Shown here: piece by piece, positions 25,646-33,340 of the stretch
How positions within the stretch are numbered: position 1 is the stretch's first letter
How the letters are laid out: each line of letters opens with the position of its first letter
From: Rhodothermia bacterium
GTDB taxonomy: Bacteria > Bacteroidota > Rhodothermia > Rhodothermales > JAAAOL01
Assembly: GCA_030428385.1 (NCBI GenBank)
Contig: JAUIDY010000028.1
Location: 1-55,504 of the forward strand
Length of the DNA stretch: 55,504 nucleotides
Direction: 5' to 3'
Notes under the pieces: generated by a model
What the model saw: only the letters and a program-made list of their open reading frames with translations
Databases searched by the model: none
Told to the model about the DNA's origin: nothing
Made by a program: the position numbers and the translations under genes

Positions 25646-25691
25646 GCCCGCGTCCTGCTTAAACCATGCCCGCACGCCCTACCCATGAAAC

Positions 25692-26399
25692 TTACGTCCC
25701 CGCCACCAGCCGCTTCGCCAGTTGGCGCGGGAGGCCAGAGGCAAGAATTTTCCCGGCGGTGCGCTGGACATCGTATTTGACCCGCACCAGCCGATACTCG
25801 AACGTCTCGGTGTCGAAAAAGCCCACGCAGGCGCGGGGGTCGTTGTCGCGGGGTTGCCCCACGCTGCCGACGTTGATCAGGTAGCGGTTGCCCCGCTCCA
25901 CCCGTGTCGTGCCGATGCGCTCGCCCATCACAGCCGGCACATGCGAGTGCCCGATGAAGCACACGGGCGTCGTGAAGTGGTTAAACTGGTTGCGGGCCAC
26001 CATAAAGGATTCGAGCCGCAGCCACATTTCCGGGCGCTCGGGAGCGGCATGAACGAAGGTGCAGCCGTGGGCTTCGAGCACCAGCGGCAAGGTAGCCAGA
26101 TAGTCGAGGTGCTCGGCGCTGAGTTGCTGGCGGTTGTGCCGCACCGCCTTTTTCGCCGCGCGCGGAAACCACGACGACGTCTCCGGTTCTTCGTAGGCCA
26201 CGGCCACGTCATGATTGCCCTGCACCACCCCTGCACACCGAGCCCGCACCAACTCCACACATTCCACCGCATCCGATCCATATCCCACAATATCACCCAG
26301 GCAATACACTTCATCGACCCGCGCCGCATCGATGGCCGCAAAGGCAACGCGCAACGCCTCGTAGTTGGAATGGATATCGGAAATAATGGCTAGCTTCAC
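25692..26399 (-). CDS. metallophosphoesterase, YfcE/DUF-type
   Basis: A calcineurin-like phosphoesterase of about 235 residues that would hydrolyse a phosphodiester or phosphomonoester with two metal ions. The metal-binding motifs are in order: D-x-H in IISDIHSNYEAL, GD in YCLGDIVGYG, GNHD in VVQGNHDVAV, and later FVHAAPERP and FIGHSHVP. The GTG at 26399 (VKLAIISDIHSN) is chosen because the family begins directly with this strand; the ATG at 26420 adds MLNPTAY. It lies upstream of the SGNH hydrolase gene on the same strand and may share its transcript. Substrate is not predictable; bacterial homologues include cyclic nucleotide phosphodiesterases. Confidence 0.92.
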   Translation of the reverse strand: MKLAIISDIHSNYEALRVAFAAIDAARVDEVYCLGDIVGYGSDAVECVELVRARCAGVVQGNHDVAVAYEEPETSSWFPRAAKKAVRHNRQQLSAEHLDYLATLPLVLEAHGCTFVHAAPERPEMWLRLESFMVARNQFNHFTTPVCFIGHSHVPAVMGERIGTTRVERGNRYLINVGSVGQPRDNDPRACVGFFDTETFEYRLVRVKYDVQRTAGKILASGLPRQLAKRLVAGT

Positions 26400-26496
26400 G
26401 TACGCGGTGGGGTTTAGCAAGAAAGCGCCCTAGTATACACAACACATCGTTCATTCGGCTCTGAAATTAAGACGAAGGGTGGATTATTGGGCAGGT

Positions 26497-26540
26497 GGCT
26501 GTCGGCGTTCGGCTGTCGGCTATCGGCTGTCGGCGCTATC
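26497..26540. repeat. GGCTGTCGGC tandem repeat
   Basis: Three tandem units of 14-16 bp, each starting GGCTGTCGGC and ending TTC or ATC. A degenerate array with the same core is at 51547-51597. It lies in the 314-bp gap between the divergent metallophosphoesterase and M28 peptidase genes, which also has a pyrimidine-rich tract (26571-26645). Confidence 0.75.
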
Positions 26541-26570
26541 GTGTCATCCATGACCTGCTGACCTGCGACC

Positions 26571-26645
26571 AATCCTTCCCTCCCCCACTCCCACACTCAC
26601 CCTTTTCCCTACGCTTCCCCCTAATCCCTTCCCCCATCCCTCAAA
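26571..26645 (-). repeat. pyrimidine-rich tract (GA-rich on minus strand)
   Basis: Runs such as TTCCCTCCCCCACTCCCACA and CCCTTCCCCCATCCC. On the minus strand it resembles the GA-rich tracts after the TlpA, ABC-permease and sprA stop codons, but here it lies between two gene starts. Confidence 0.45.
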
Positions 26646-26713
26646 GAAACCTGTTTCTACGCCAAGGGTCCAAGCACGCTGTTTCTGCCAATCCCTAACC
26701 ACCGCCTCGATAC

Positions 26714-28129
26714 GTGCGTCTTTTCTTTCGCCTCGTTTTCCTCTTCGTATGCATCGGGCTGACCGGATTCTTCCAGGCCCAGGCCCAACCCACCACCCAG
26801 GAAGTCAGTGCCCTGCTCGAAGCCTACCGCGCCGATGCGAACCGCCTCATTGAAACGGCTACCGCGGACAGTGCCAGCTACGAGCGCCTGGCTTATATGT
26901 GCGACACGTTTGGCCCTCGCTTGAGTGGCAGTGCCAACCTGGAAAACGCCATCGACTGGATCCTCGCTGAGATGGAGCGAGACGGCCTCGCCAATGTGCG
27001 CGGCGAGCCGGTGATGGTGCCGCACTGGGTCCGGGGCGACGAATCGCTGACGCTGCTGGAACCCTATGAAGGCGACCTGCACATCCTGGGGCTGGGCGGC
27101 AGCATAGGTACACCGCCCGAAGGCATTACAGGCGAAGTGTTTGTGGTAGGCTCCTTCGACGAGTTGGAGGAAAAAAAGGCACAGGCAGAAGGCAAAATTG
27201 TGCTGTTTAATGTGCCATTTACCAACTACGGACAGACGGTGCAATACCGCGTGCTGGGGGCCATCCGCGCCGCGCAAGCCGGAGCCATCGCCAGCCTGAT
27301 TCGGTCGGTCGGACCGTTTTCGTTGTATACGCCCCACACGGGCGTGATGCGCTATGACCAGCAGGTGCCGCAGATCCCGCACGCCGCCCTCACCCTTGAA
27401 GACGCGGAGATGCTGCAACGCATGCAAGACCGGGGACAAACCCCTGTGGTGCGCCTGTACATGGAAGCCGAAACGCTACCGGATGCACCCTCGCGCAATG
27501 TGGTGGCGGAAATCGTCGGCTCCGAGTTTCCCGAAGAAGTGGTGGTCCTCGGCGGGCACATCGACTCGTGGGACGTGGGACAGGGGGCCGTGGATGACGG
27601 CGGCGGCAGTGTGGCAGCGTGGGAAGCGGTGCGCATCATCAAAGAACTGGGGTTGCAGCCCCGCCGCACGATCCGTGTGGTGCTGTGGACCAACGAAGAA
27701 AACGGCCTGAACGGGGCCACGGCCTACCGCGATGCCCACATCGACCAGGTCTCGAACCACGTGCTGGCAATGGAGTCGGACAGCGGCGTGTTTAAGCCCA
27801 GCGGCTTCGGCTTCACCGGCACCCACGACGCCTATGGCATCATGCAGCAGATCGGTTCGCTGCTCGACCCCATTGAGGCAGGTACCATCACGCGCGGCGG
27901 CGGCGGGGCCGACATCTCGCCGCTGATGCGCCTCGGCGTGCCCGTTATGGGCCTTTCGGTGGAGCCGAGCACGTATTTCTGGTACCACCACACCAACGCC
28001 GACACCATCGACAAAGTGGACCCGCACGAAATGAACCTGTGCGTCGCCACGATGGCCGTCATGGCCTACGTCGTCGCCGACATGCCCATCGACCTGCCCC
28101 GCGCACGCACGGACCAAGGCTCGAACTAG
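26714..28129 (+). CDS. M28 family zinc aminopeptidase, exported
   Basis: A secreted metallopeptidase of 471 residues. The GTG at 26714 gives a signal peptide (MRLFFRLVFLFVCIGLTGFF to AQAQ). A protease-associated insert lies at about 140-240 and the M28 core at 260-460. Its co-catalytic zinc site is recognisable: H282-x-D284 (LGGHIDSWD), D294 in GAVDDGGG, E328-E329 (TNEENG), D356 in ESDSG and H426 in YHHTNADTID. Family members are aminopeptidases or carboxypeptidases acting on peptides in the periplasm or at the surface, complementing the DPP IV-type enzyme upstream. A clear terminator hairpin with a T-run follows at 28245-28267. Confidence 0.94.
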   Translation: MRLFFRLVFLFVCIGLTGFFQAQAQPTTQEVSALLEAYRADANRLIETATADSASYERLAYMCDTFGPRLSGSANLENAIDWILAEMERDGLANVRGEPVMVPHWVRGDESLTLLEPYEGDLHILGLGGSIGTPPEGITGEVFVVGSFDELEEKKAQAEGKIVLFNVPFTNYGQTVQYRVLGAIRAAQAGAIASLIRSVGPFSLYTPHTGVMRYDQQVPQIPHAALTLEDAEMLQRMQDRGQTPVVRLYMEAETLPDAPSRNVVAEIVGSEFPEEVVVLGGHIDSWDVGQGAVDDGGGSVAAWEAVRIIKELGLQPRRTIRVVLWTNEENGLNGATAYRDAHIDQVSNHVLAMESDSGVFKPSGFGFTGTHDAYGIMQQIGSLLDPIEAGTITRGGGGADISPLMRLGVPVMGLSVEPSTYFWYHHTNADTIDKVDPHEMNLCVATMAVMAYVVADMPIDLPRARTDQGSN

Positions 28130-28208
28130 CGCGCGCCTTCAATCCCTCCCTCGAGGGAGGTGACGCGTCAGGGCCGGAGGGTGTATACGCTTGATTTACA
28201 TCCCCAGT

Positions 28209-28239
28209 CGCGGAGCCTGTCCTGAGCGAAGCCGAAGGG
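28209..28239. repeat. dispersed intergenic repeat, GAGCGAAGCCGAAGG type
   Basis: GGAGCCTGTCCTGAGC followed by GAAGCCGAAGGG. I recognise this as a short intergenic word met in many bacterial genomes. It sits between the M28 peptidase stop and its terminator. Confidence 0.5.
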
Positions 28240-28244
28240 CGAAA

Positions 28245-28267
28245 GCCCCCTCATGGGGGCGGTTTTT
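28245..28267 (+). terminator. Rho-independent terminator after M28 peptidase
   Basis: Perfect stem GCCCCC-tcat-GGGGGC followed by GGTTTTT. The opposite strand has only a short T-run (CTTTCG), so it mainly terminates the plus-strand gene. Confidence 0.75.
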
Positions 28268-28283
28268 CGCGCTCCTCTGATTC

Positions 28284-29342
28284 CTACCCCTTCACCCGGT
28301 TCAGTGCCATCGCCCGGAGCATCCAGTTGGGCAAGGACTGACCCATGGGCTTGCCGCGCAGGTTGAGGTACCAGCCGATCTTTTTGAGCACGGGCACGCG
28401 GTGCGTCTCCACAAACTCGATGAGCGTACCATCGGGGTCTTCGATATAGCTGAACCGCCCGGCGGCCTCGCCCATGTCGAACGAGTTGGCGCTATCGACG
28501 GTGAAGAGAAACCCGGCGTCTTCGCACGCGGCTTTTAGCGCGTCCATGCCCTGGATATCGAAGCACAGGTGGATGAACCCGATGTCACCCCAGAAGCGAT
28601 TTTCAAACAGCCGAACGGGCGTGCGGTCCAGCGCCTGCACCAATTCAAGCTGACTCGGCCCGAGCAGGTTGGCAAACGGCCCCTGAAACGGCTTGGAGCG
28701 CCCCAGCAACACGCGGCGATATACTTCGTCGCCCCCTGGCAGGTCGGCAAAATCCGCAAACGTGTCGGTTTCGTCGTAGATCACCGTGTCGTAGCCGAGA
28801 ATGTCGCTGTACAGCCGCCGCGCCTGCGTGATGCTTGACACGCCAATCATGCAACCACTCGGACCATTGGTCGCATGACTGCCTTTGGTGAACTGGTGTG
28901 TGCTGGGCACCACATCAAACGTCAGCCCCAGCGGATCGCGGATGTAAAAGTGCGGCTGCCCGGCGGGATCACGAAGCACCTGCACCGACACATCGAGCCC
29001 CGCCTGCAAGAACCGCTGGTGCACGGCCTCTACGTCGGCACAGCCGATCCGTACGATGGCAATGCCCAAATCACCGATGTGCATCGGCGCGGGGGAGGGC
29101 TCTGGCGTGCGGCTGGTGTACTGCCACACCTCAAACCCGCCGCCCCCTTGCATATTGAGCGCCAGCGTGGCGGTACGGCGCTGTACCTCGCCGCCCGTGT
29201 AGGGCGTCATCAGCGGGGCCTCGGCGGCGTCCTGAAAAATCGGCACGTCCATCCCAAACTGCCGCCGGTACCACGCCCATGCCCGGTCTACATCCGGCAC
29301 TCCGACGCCCACCTGTTGAATCCCTCCGATGAGATAGGTCAT
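28284..29342 (-). CDS. two-domain VOC (glyoxalase/dioxygenase fold) protein
   Basis: A 352-residue cytosolic protein made of two vicinal-oxygen-chelate domains. The first starts at GGIQQVGVGVPDVDRAWAWY and ends near DPLGLTFDVVPS; the second runs from about residue 160 (GCMIGVSSITQARRLYSDIL) to IEDPDGTLIEFVETH near 320. Candidate metal ligands are the His of FIHLCFDIQG and the Glu of LIEFVETH. A 30-residue tail follows. The tandem arrangement resembles extradiol dioxygenases and 4-hydroxyphenylpyruvate dioxygenase, but sequence alone does not give the substrate. It lies upstream of nothing obvious and is separated from the FAAL-fusion gene (same strand, upstream) by 227 bp holding repeats. Confidence 0.85.
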   Translation of the reverse strand: MTYLIGGIQQVGVGVPDVDRAWAWYRRQFGMDVPIFQDAAEAPLMTPYTGGEVQRRTATLALNMQGGGGFEVWQYTSRTPEPSPAPMHIGDLGIAIVRIGCADVEAVHQRFLQAGLDVSVQVLRDPAGQPHFYIRDPLGLTFDVVPSTHQFTKGSHATNGPSGCMIGVSSITQARRLYSDILGYDTVIYDETDTFADFADLPGGDEVYRRVLLGRSKPFQGPFANLLGPSQLELVQALDRTPVRLFENRFWGDIGFIHLCFDIQGMDALKAACEDAGFLFTVDSANSFDMGEAAGRFSYIEDPDGTLIEFVETHRVPVLKKIGWYLNLRGKPMGQSLPNWMLRAMALNRVKG

Positions 29343-29380
29343 GTATGATCGTTGGAAATCTGTTTCAAAGTCTTGATACG

Positions 29381-29404
29381 TGAAACGTGATGCGTAAAAC
29401 GTGA
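29381..29404 (-). repeat. short, internally deleted copy of the 49-bp repeat
   Basis: TGAAACGTGA-tg-CGTAAAACGTGA: the two ends of the 49-bp repeat (found complete at 29503-29551) in opposite orientation, with the 27-bp middle reduced to 2 bp. Confidence 0.6.
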
Positions 29405-29502
29405 ACTTGGATTGAACGAAGACGCTTGTTCTTCAAGAATGCACTACTCCCGTTCGGAGAATTCCATAGCTGTACAAAACCGCAACGCTGGTACCAGCAC
29501 CC

Positions 29503-29551
29503 TCACGTTTTACGTTTACTTCGTCAGTCGCTTCGCTCGTGTCACGTTTCA
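29503..29551 (+). repeat. 49-bp dispersed repeat, copy 1
   Basis: Starts TCACGTTTTACGTTTACTTC and ends GTGTCACGTTTCA. Identical over 49 bp to 53073-53121. It lies 18 bp downstream of the FAAL-fusion stop codon (minus strand). Confidence 0.9.
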
Positions 29552-29569
29552 CAACCCACGTTTCACTCC

Positions 29570-32500
29570 TCACGCCCCTTTGGCCACCGTCGCCGCTACG
29601 CCGGAGCGGTCGCTCAGGTTGAGGCGGTCGCGGAGGGTTTGGAAGGCTTCGATGGTGCGGTCCACGTCGTCGTCGGTGTGGGCAGCGGTGGAGGTGAGGC
29701 GGAAGAGCATCACGCCGCGCGGCACGACGGGGTAGGTGACGGCAGAGGCAAAGATGCCGAGTTCTTCGCGCAGCATGCGGATGGCCTTCAGCACCGTCTG
29801 CTCGTCATCGGCGGGGAGGTACACGGGCGTAATCGGCGAGGCGGTGTTGCCAATGTTGAAGCCGAGGTCTTTGAGTTCGGTCTGCAACCGCCGGGCGATG
29901 TGCCACACCTGCTCGCGACGTTCCGGCTCGGCCTCAATCACGTCGAGCGCCGCACGGACCGCCTCGATGTATATCATCGGGAGGCTCTTGGCGAAGATGT
30001 TGGTGCGGGCGTTGTAGCGCACGTAGTCGATCACCCGCTCGTCGCCCGCGGTCACGCCGCCGATGGCCGCGAACGACTTGGCGAAGGTACCGAAATACAG
30101 ATCCAGCCGGTCTTGCACGCCCTGATGCTCGGCGGTGCCTGCGCCCGTCGGCCCCATCACGCCAAAGCCGTGGGCGTCGTCGACGAAGAGCCGTGCGCCG
30201 TATTTTTCCTTGAGGGCACAGATCTCCGGCAGCGGCGCGAGGTCGCCCGTCATGCCAAAGACACCTTCCGTCACCACAAGAATGCCGCCTTTGGTGCGTT
30301 TGCGGGCGGCTTGCAGTTGGCTTTCGAGACTTTCGAGGTCGTTGTGGCGGAAGACGCGGAACGGCTTGCCTGCTGCCGCCACCATCGCGCCATCAACGAT
30401 ACAGGCGTGCGAGAGACTGTCGATGATAACCGTGTCGTTGCCTTCGACGAGCGAGGCGATGGTGCCCATCACGCCCATGTAGCCGAAGTTCCACACCACC
30501 GACGCCTCTTTCTGGAGATACCGCGCCAGTTCGCGTTCGAGTTCGAAGTGCCGCTCGGTGGTGCCGGTCATCAGCCGCGAGCCCATCGGCGACCACGGGC
30601 CATGCTGTTCCAATGCCTTCCGCGCCTGCGACTGGATGCGTTCGTCGTGCGCGAGGCCGAGGTAGTTGTTGATGGACCAGACGATCACGTCGTGCCCCTG
30701 AAACTGCATGTGCGGCCCCACTGGCCCCGTCAGTTCGGGCTGGGTGAAGTAGCGGTCTTTTTGCAGCCGGTATTTACCGAAGTAGCCGCCATCGGTGTCG
30801 CACTTGTCAAACAGGTCGCCGCCTTCCACGTCTTCCTCCAGTTCGGCCTGATGCCCCGTCGCCAATTTCTGCGCGAGTTGGCCGATGGTGAGTTCGTTCA
30901 GCGCCTCGTCGGTCGGGACCATCACGCCCAGTTCCGACTCGATGGCGAGTTTAAGTTCGACGACATCGAGCGAGTCGAGCCCCAGCACCCCGAGCGCATC
31001 GTCGAGGCTGACGCGCGAGACCGGTAGTTTGAGCGAACGCGCCACCAGATACCGCAGGTGCTCGGCGATGTGGATCTGCCGGTCGATGGGCGAGAGCGTG
31101 TGCAGGTCTACCTGATCGATGGATGCCGTGTCGATGGTTTCCGATTCGACATTCGCAGAAAGCACGTCGCGGGCGACTTCATGCAGCTTGCCCGACAGCA
31201 GTCCCACGCGGCACGCCTTGCGCCGGATTTTGCCGCTGGACGTTTTGGGCAGGCTGCCCGTCTTCAGCAGCGCCACCGTGTGCACCTGCAGTTCGTGTTT
31301 CTCCGAAACGGCTCGCCGGATCGCGGCGATGATGCCGTCGGCGTCGAGGTCGCGCAGGGCGCTGCGTTTGACTTCATGCACCACGCCGAGCCGCTCTTCG
31401 CCGTCAACTTCAATGGCAAACGCCGCGCCCGCCTTGGGCACCAGCGCTGGGTGCGCCTCCGAAACGGTCGTCTCAATGTCTTGCGGGTAATGGTTGCGTC
31501 CGCGAATGATGATGAGATCCTTGAGGCGCCCGGTGACAAACAGCGCGTTGTCTTTGATGAAGCCGAGGTCGCCTGTGCGCAGCGCTGTCAGCGAAGGCGT
31601 TTCGGTGGAGGCCGCTGCGAAGGTGCGGGCGGTTTCTTCCGGATGTTTCCAGTAGCCCTGCGCCACGCTCTTACCCGAGATCCAGATCTCACCGACGCGC
31701 CCGGTGGGGCACGGCTCATGTGTATCCGGATCAACAATTTGCAGCTTCATGCCATCCCACGTCTGCCCGGCACTCACCAGCGCCCGCACCTCGCCACCGT
31801 TGGCCGGCAGCACGCGGTGTTTGGTCAGCGCCTCAGCATCCACCAGATCAATACGCGGCGCGTCGGGCTTGGGAATACCGGCAACGAATAGCGTCGCCTC
31901 GGCGAGGCCATAGCATGGCACGAACGATTCGCGGCGGAAGCCGTAAGGCGCAAAAGCGTTGGTGAAAGCATCCAGCGTTTCGGCCCGAACGGGCTCGGCG
32001 CCATTAAACGCCACGTCCCATGATGATAGGTCGAGTCCTTCGCATTGCTCCGGCGTAATCTTGCGGGCGCACAGCGCATAGGCGAAGTCGGGCCCACCGC
32101 TAATGGTGGCGCGGTGCTCCGAGATGGCTTTTAACCACCGCACCGGCTTCTGCAAAAACGCTACGGGGGCCATCAGCACACACGGCATCCCGGCATAAAG
32201 CGGCTGCAACACCGTCCCGATCAGGCCCATGTCGTGATACATCGGCAGCCAGCCCAGCACCTTGGCGTCGGCGTGTGTCTGGAACGCCGACTGAATGAGC
32301 GACTCGTTGTGCAGCAGGTTGGCATGGCTTACCATGACGCCCTTCGGCGTGCCGGTCGAGCCCGAGGTGTATTGCAAAAACGCCAGCGTCTCGCCGTCAA
32401 TGGCGGGCGACTGCCACGCGTCAGCGTGGGCCACGTTGAGCGTATCGGTGGGAATCTGATGCAACACACCCAGTTCGGCATGTTCGGCGAAATGCCGCTC

Positions 32501-32896
32501 CATCATGTCGAGGATGGGCTGCGTTGAAAGCACGACGGTGGCCTGCGCGTCGGCCACAATGCTGTCGACCCGCTCCAACGAGCGGTTGCGGCGGGGCGGA
32601 TAGGCGGGCACGGCGATGACGCCTGCATACAGGCATCCGAAAAACGCCGCGATGTAGTCGAGTCCCGATGGATAGAGGAGTAACGCCCGGTGCCCGGCAA
32701 CACCCCGGTCTTGCAGGTGGGCCGCAATGGCACGCGCTTTTTGGTCAAGTTGGGCATAGGTAAAGGTGTCCCCTTCTACTTCCCCATCAATCAAAAACGT
32801 GTACGCGAGGCGGTCGGGTTGTTGGGTAGCACGGAAGCGGAGCAGATCGACCAACGTCGCATGAGATGCCTCAGGCATGGAGTCTGGTGTGCGCAT
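29570..32896 (-). CDS. FAAL-ACP-AONS fusion (acyl-AMP ligase, acyl carrier, PLP alpha-oxoamine synthase)
   Basis: One 1108-residue chain with three catalytic parts. Residues about 1-575 are a fatty acyl-AMP ligase: VPAYPPRRNRS, LQYTSGSTGTPKG near 170, GWLPMYHDMGLIG and VTGRLKDLIIIRGRNHYPQD. Residues about 600-680 are an acyl carrier domain with the phosphopantetheine site S642 in GVLGLDSLDVVEL. Residues about 700-1100 are an alpha-oxoamine synthase (serine palmitoyltransferase/KAPA synthase family): NNYLGLAHD, MGSRLMTGTT, FVDDAHGFGVMG and PLP-binding K940 in FGTFAKSFAAIGG. The plain reading is that a fatty acid is adenylated, loaded on the carrier and condensed with an amino acid, losing CO2 to give a long-chain 2-amino-3-ketone. 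That would start sphingolipid- or sulfonolipid-like synthesis. Which amino acid is used cannot be read. Confidence 0.92.
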   Translation of the reverse strand: MRTPDSMPEASHATLVDLLRFRATQQPDRLAYTFLIDGEVEGDTFTYAQLDQKARAIAAHLQDRGVAGHRALLLYPSGLDYIAAFFGCLYAGVIAVPAYPPRRNRSLERVDSIVADAQATVVLSTQPILDMMERHFAEHAELGVLHQIPTDTLNVAHADAWQSPAIDGETLAFLQYTSGSTGTPKGVMVSHANLLHNESLIQSAFQTHADAKVLGWLPMYHDMGLIGTVLQPLYAGMPCVLMAPVAFLQKPVRWLKAISEHRATISGGPDFAYALCARKITPEQCEGLDLSSWDVAFNGAEPVRAETLDAFTNAFAPYGFRRESFVPCYGLAEATLFVAGIPKPDAPRIDLVDAEALTKHRVLPANGGEVRALVSAGQTWDGMKLQIVDPDTHEPCPTGRVGEIWISGKSVAQGYWKHPEETARTFAAASTETPSLTALRTGDLGFIKDNALFVTGRLKDLIIIRGRNHYPQDIETTVSEAHPALVPKAGAAFAIEVDGEERLGVVHEVKRSALRDLDADGIIAAIRRAVSEKHELQVHTVALLKTGSLPKTSSGKIRRKACRVGLLSGKLHEVARDVLSANVESETIDTASIDQVDLHTLSPIDRQIHIAEHLRYLVARSLKLPVSRVSLDDALGVLGLDSLDVVELKLAIESELGVMVPTDEALNELTIGQLAQKLATGHQAELEEDVEGGDLFDKCDTDGGYFGKYRLQKDRYFTQPELTGPVGPHMQFQGHDVIVWSINNYLGLAHDERIQSQARKALEQHGPWSPMGSRLMTGTTERHFELERELARYLQKEASVVWNFGYMGVMGTIASLVEGNDTVIIDSLSHACIVDGAMVAAAGKPFRVFRHNDLESLESQLQAARKRTKGGILVVTEGVFGMTGDLAPLPEICALKEKYGARLFVDDAHGFGVMGPTGAGTAEHQGVQDRLDLYFGTFAKSFAAIGGVTAGDERVIDYVRYNARTNIFAKSLPMIYIEAVRAALDVIEAEPERREQVWHIARRLQTELKDLGFNIGNTASPITPVYLPADDEQTVLKAIRMLREELGIFASAVTYPVVPRGVMLFRLTSTAAHTDDDVDRTIEAFQTLRDRLNLSDRSGVAATVAKGA

Positions 32897-33340
32897 GGAG
32901 AACGCGTTTGATTAAACAGGAAGCCTTTTTATGGTGGGGAACCGTCAAAACGCGCAGCTACGTACCCGTTTTGTCGCGGCCCTAAAATAGATAGCCCAAC
33001 GCTCTCTGGAAAGTACAACCTAGGGGCGACGGTTGCGAATCCGCTAAAAAATGGAAATTGCAACGCCCTGCAGCCTTGTGCGTTAGGGGCTGCCGTTCGT
33101 GTTTCGTTCACCATATGCTCCCACAACCTCACAATATCCGTTGGCATTGTTGTTAAACGTTCTTTTGGCTTGATCCAAAAGAACCAAAAGATCAAGGCTG
33201 CACCAAAATCGGCTGACGCTGCGCTGGTCGCTCCCTTCGCTCCGCGTCCGAGACCCCGATTTTGCTAAGGCCAGCTATTGGTATCAGCCTCTCTCTTGTT
33301 TTCCTAGTACAGAAGCCTTAAACCATTCACCTGAATCACT
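32897..33340. other. intergenic region with dispersed element
   Basis: Divergent promoter region of the FAAL fusion (minus) and the ABC permease (plus). The first 250 bp show nothing recognisable; the rest holds the element at 33157-33270. Confidence 0.5.
33157..33270 (+). repeat. dispersed element with CCAAAAG arms, copy 1
   Basis: Starts ACGTTCTTTTGGCTTGATCC, has the local palindrome CTTTTGGCTTGATCCAAAAG, continues GCACCAAAATCGGCTGACGC and ends CCGATTTTGCTAAGG. The reverse complement of both ends occurs at 51617-51800, where the middle is about 70 bp longer. Confidence 0.8.

Noticed and set aside
29381-29551. Transposon remnant with coding capacity
   Set aside because: The repeats are too short for any transposase and no such gene or fragment is present between or beside them.
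29426-31027. 533-codon plus-strand frame opposite the AONS domain
   Set aside because: No motif, starts inside the repeat region, and overlaps a conserved enzyme domain completely.
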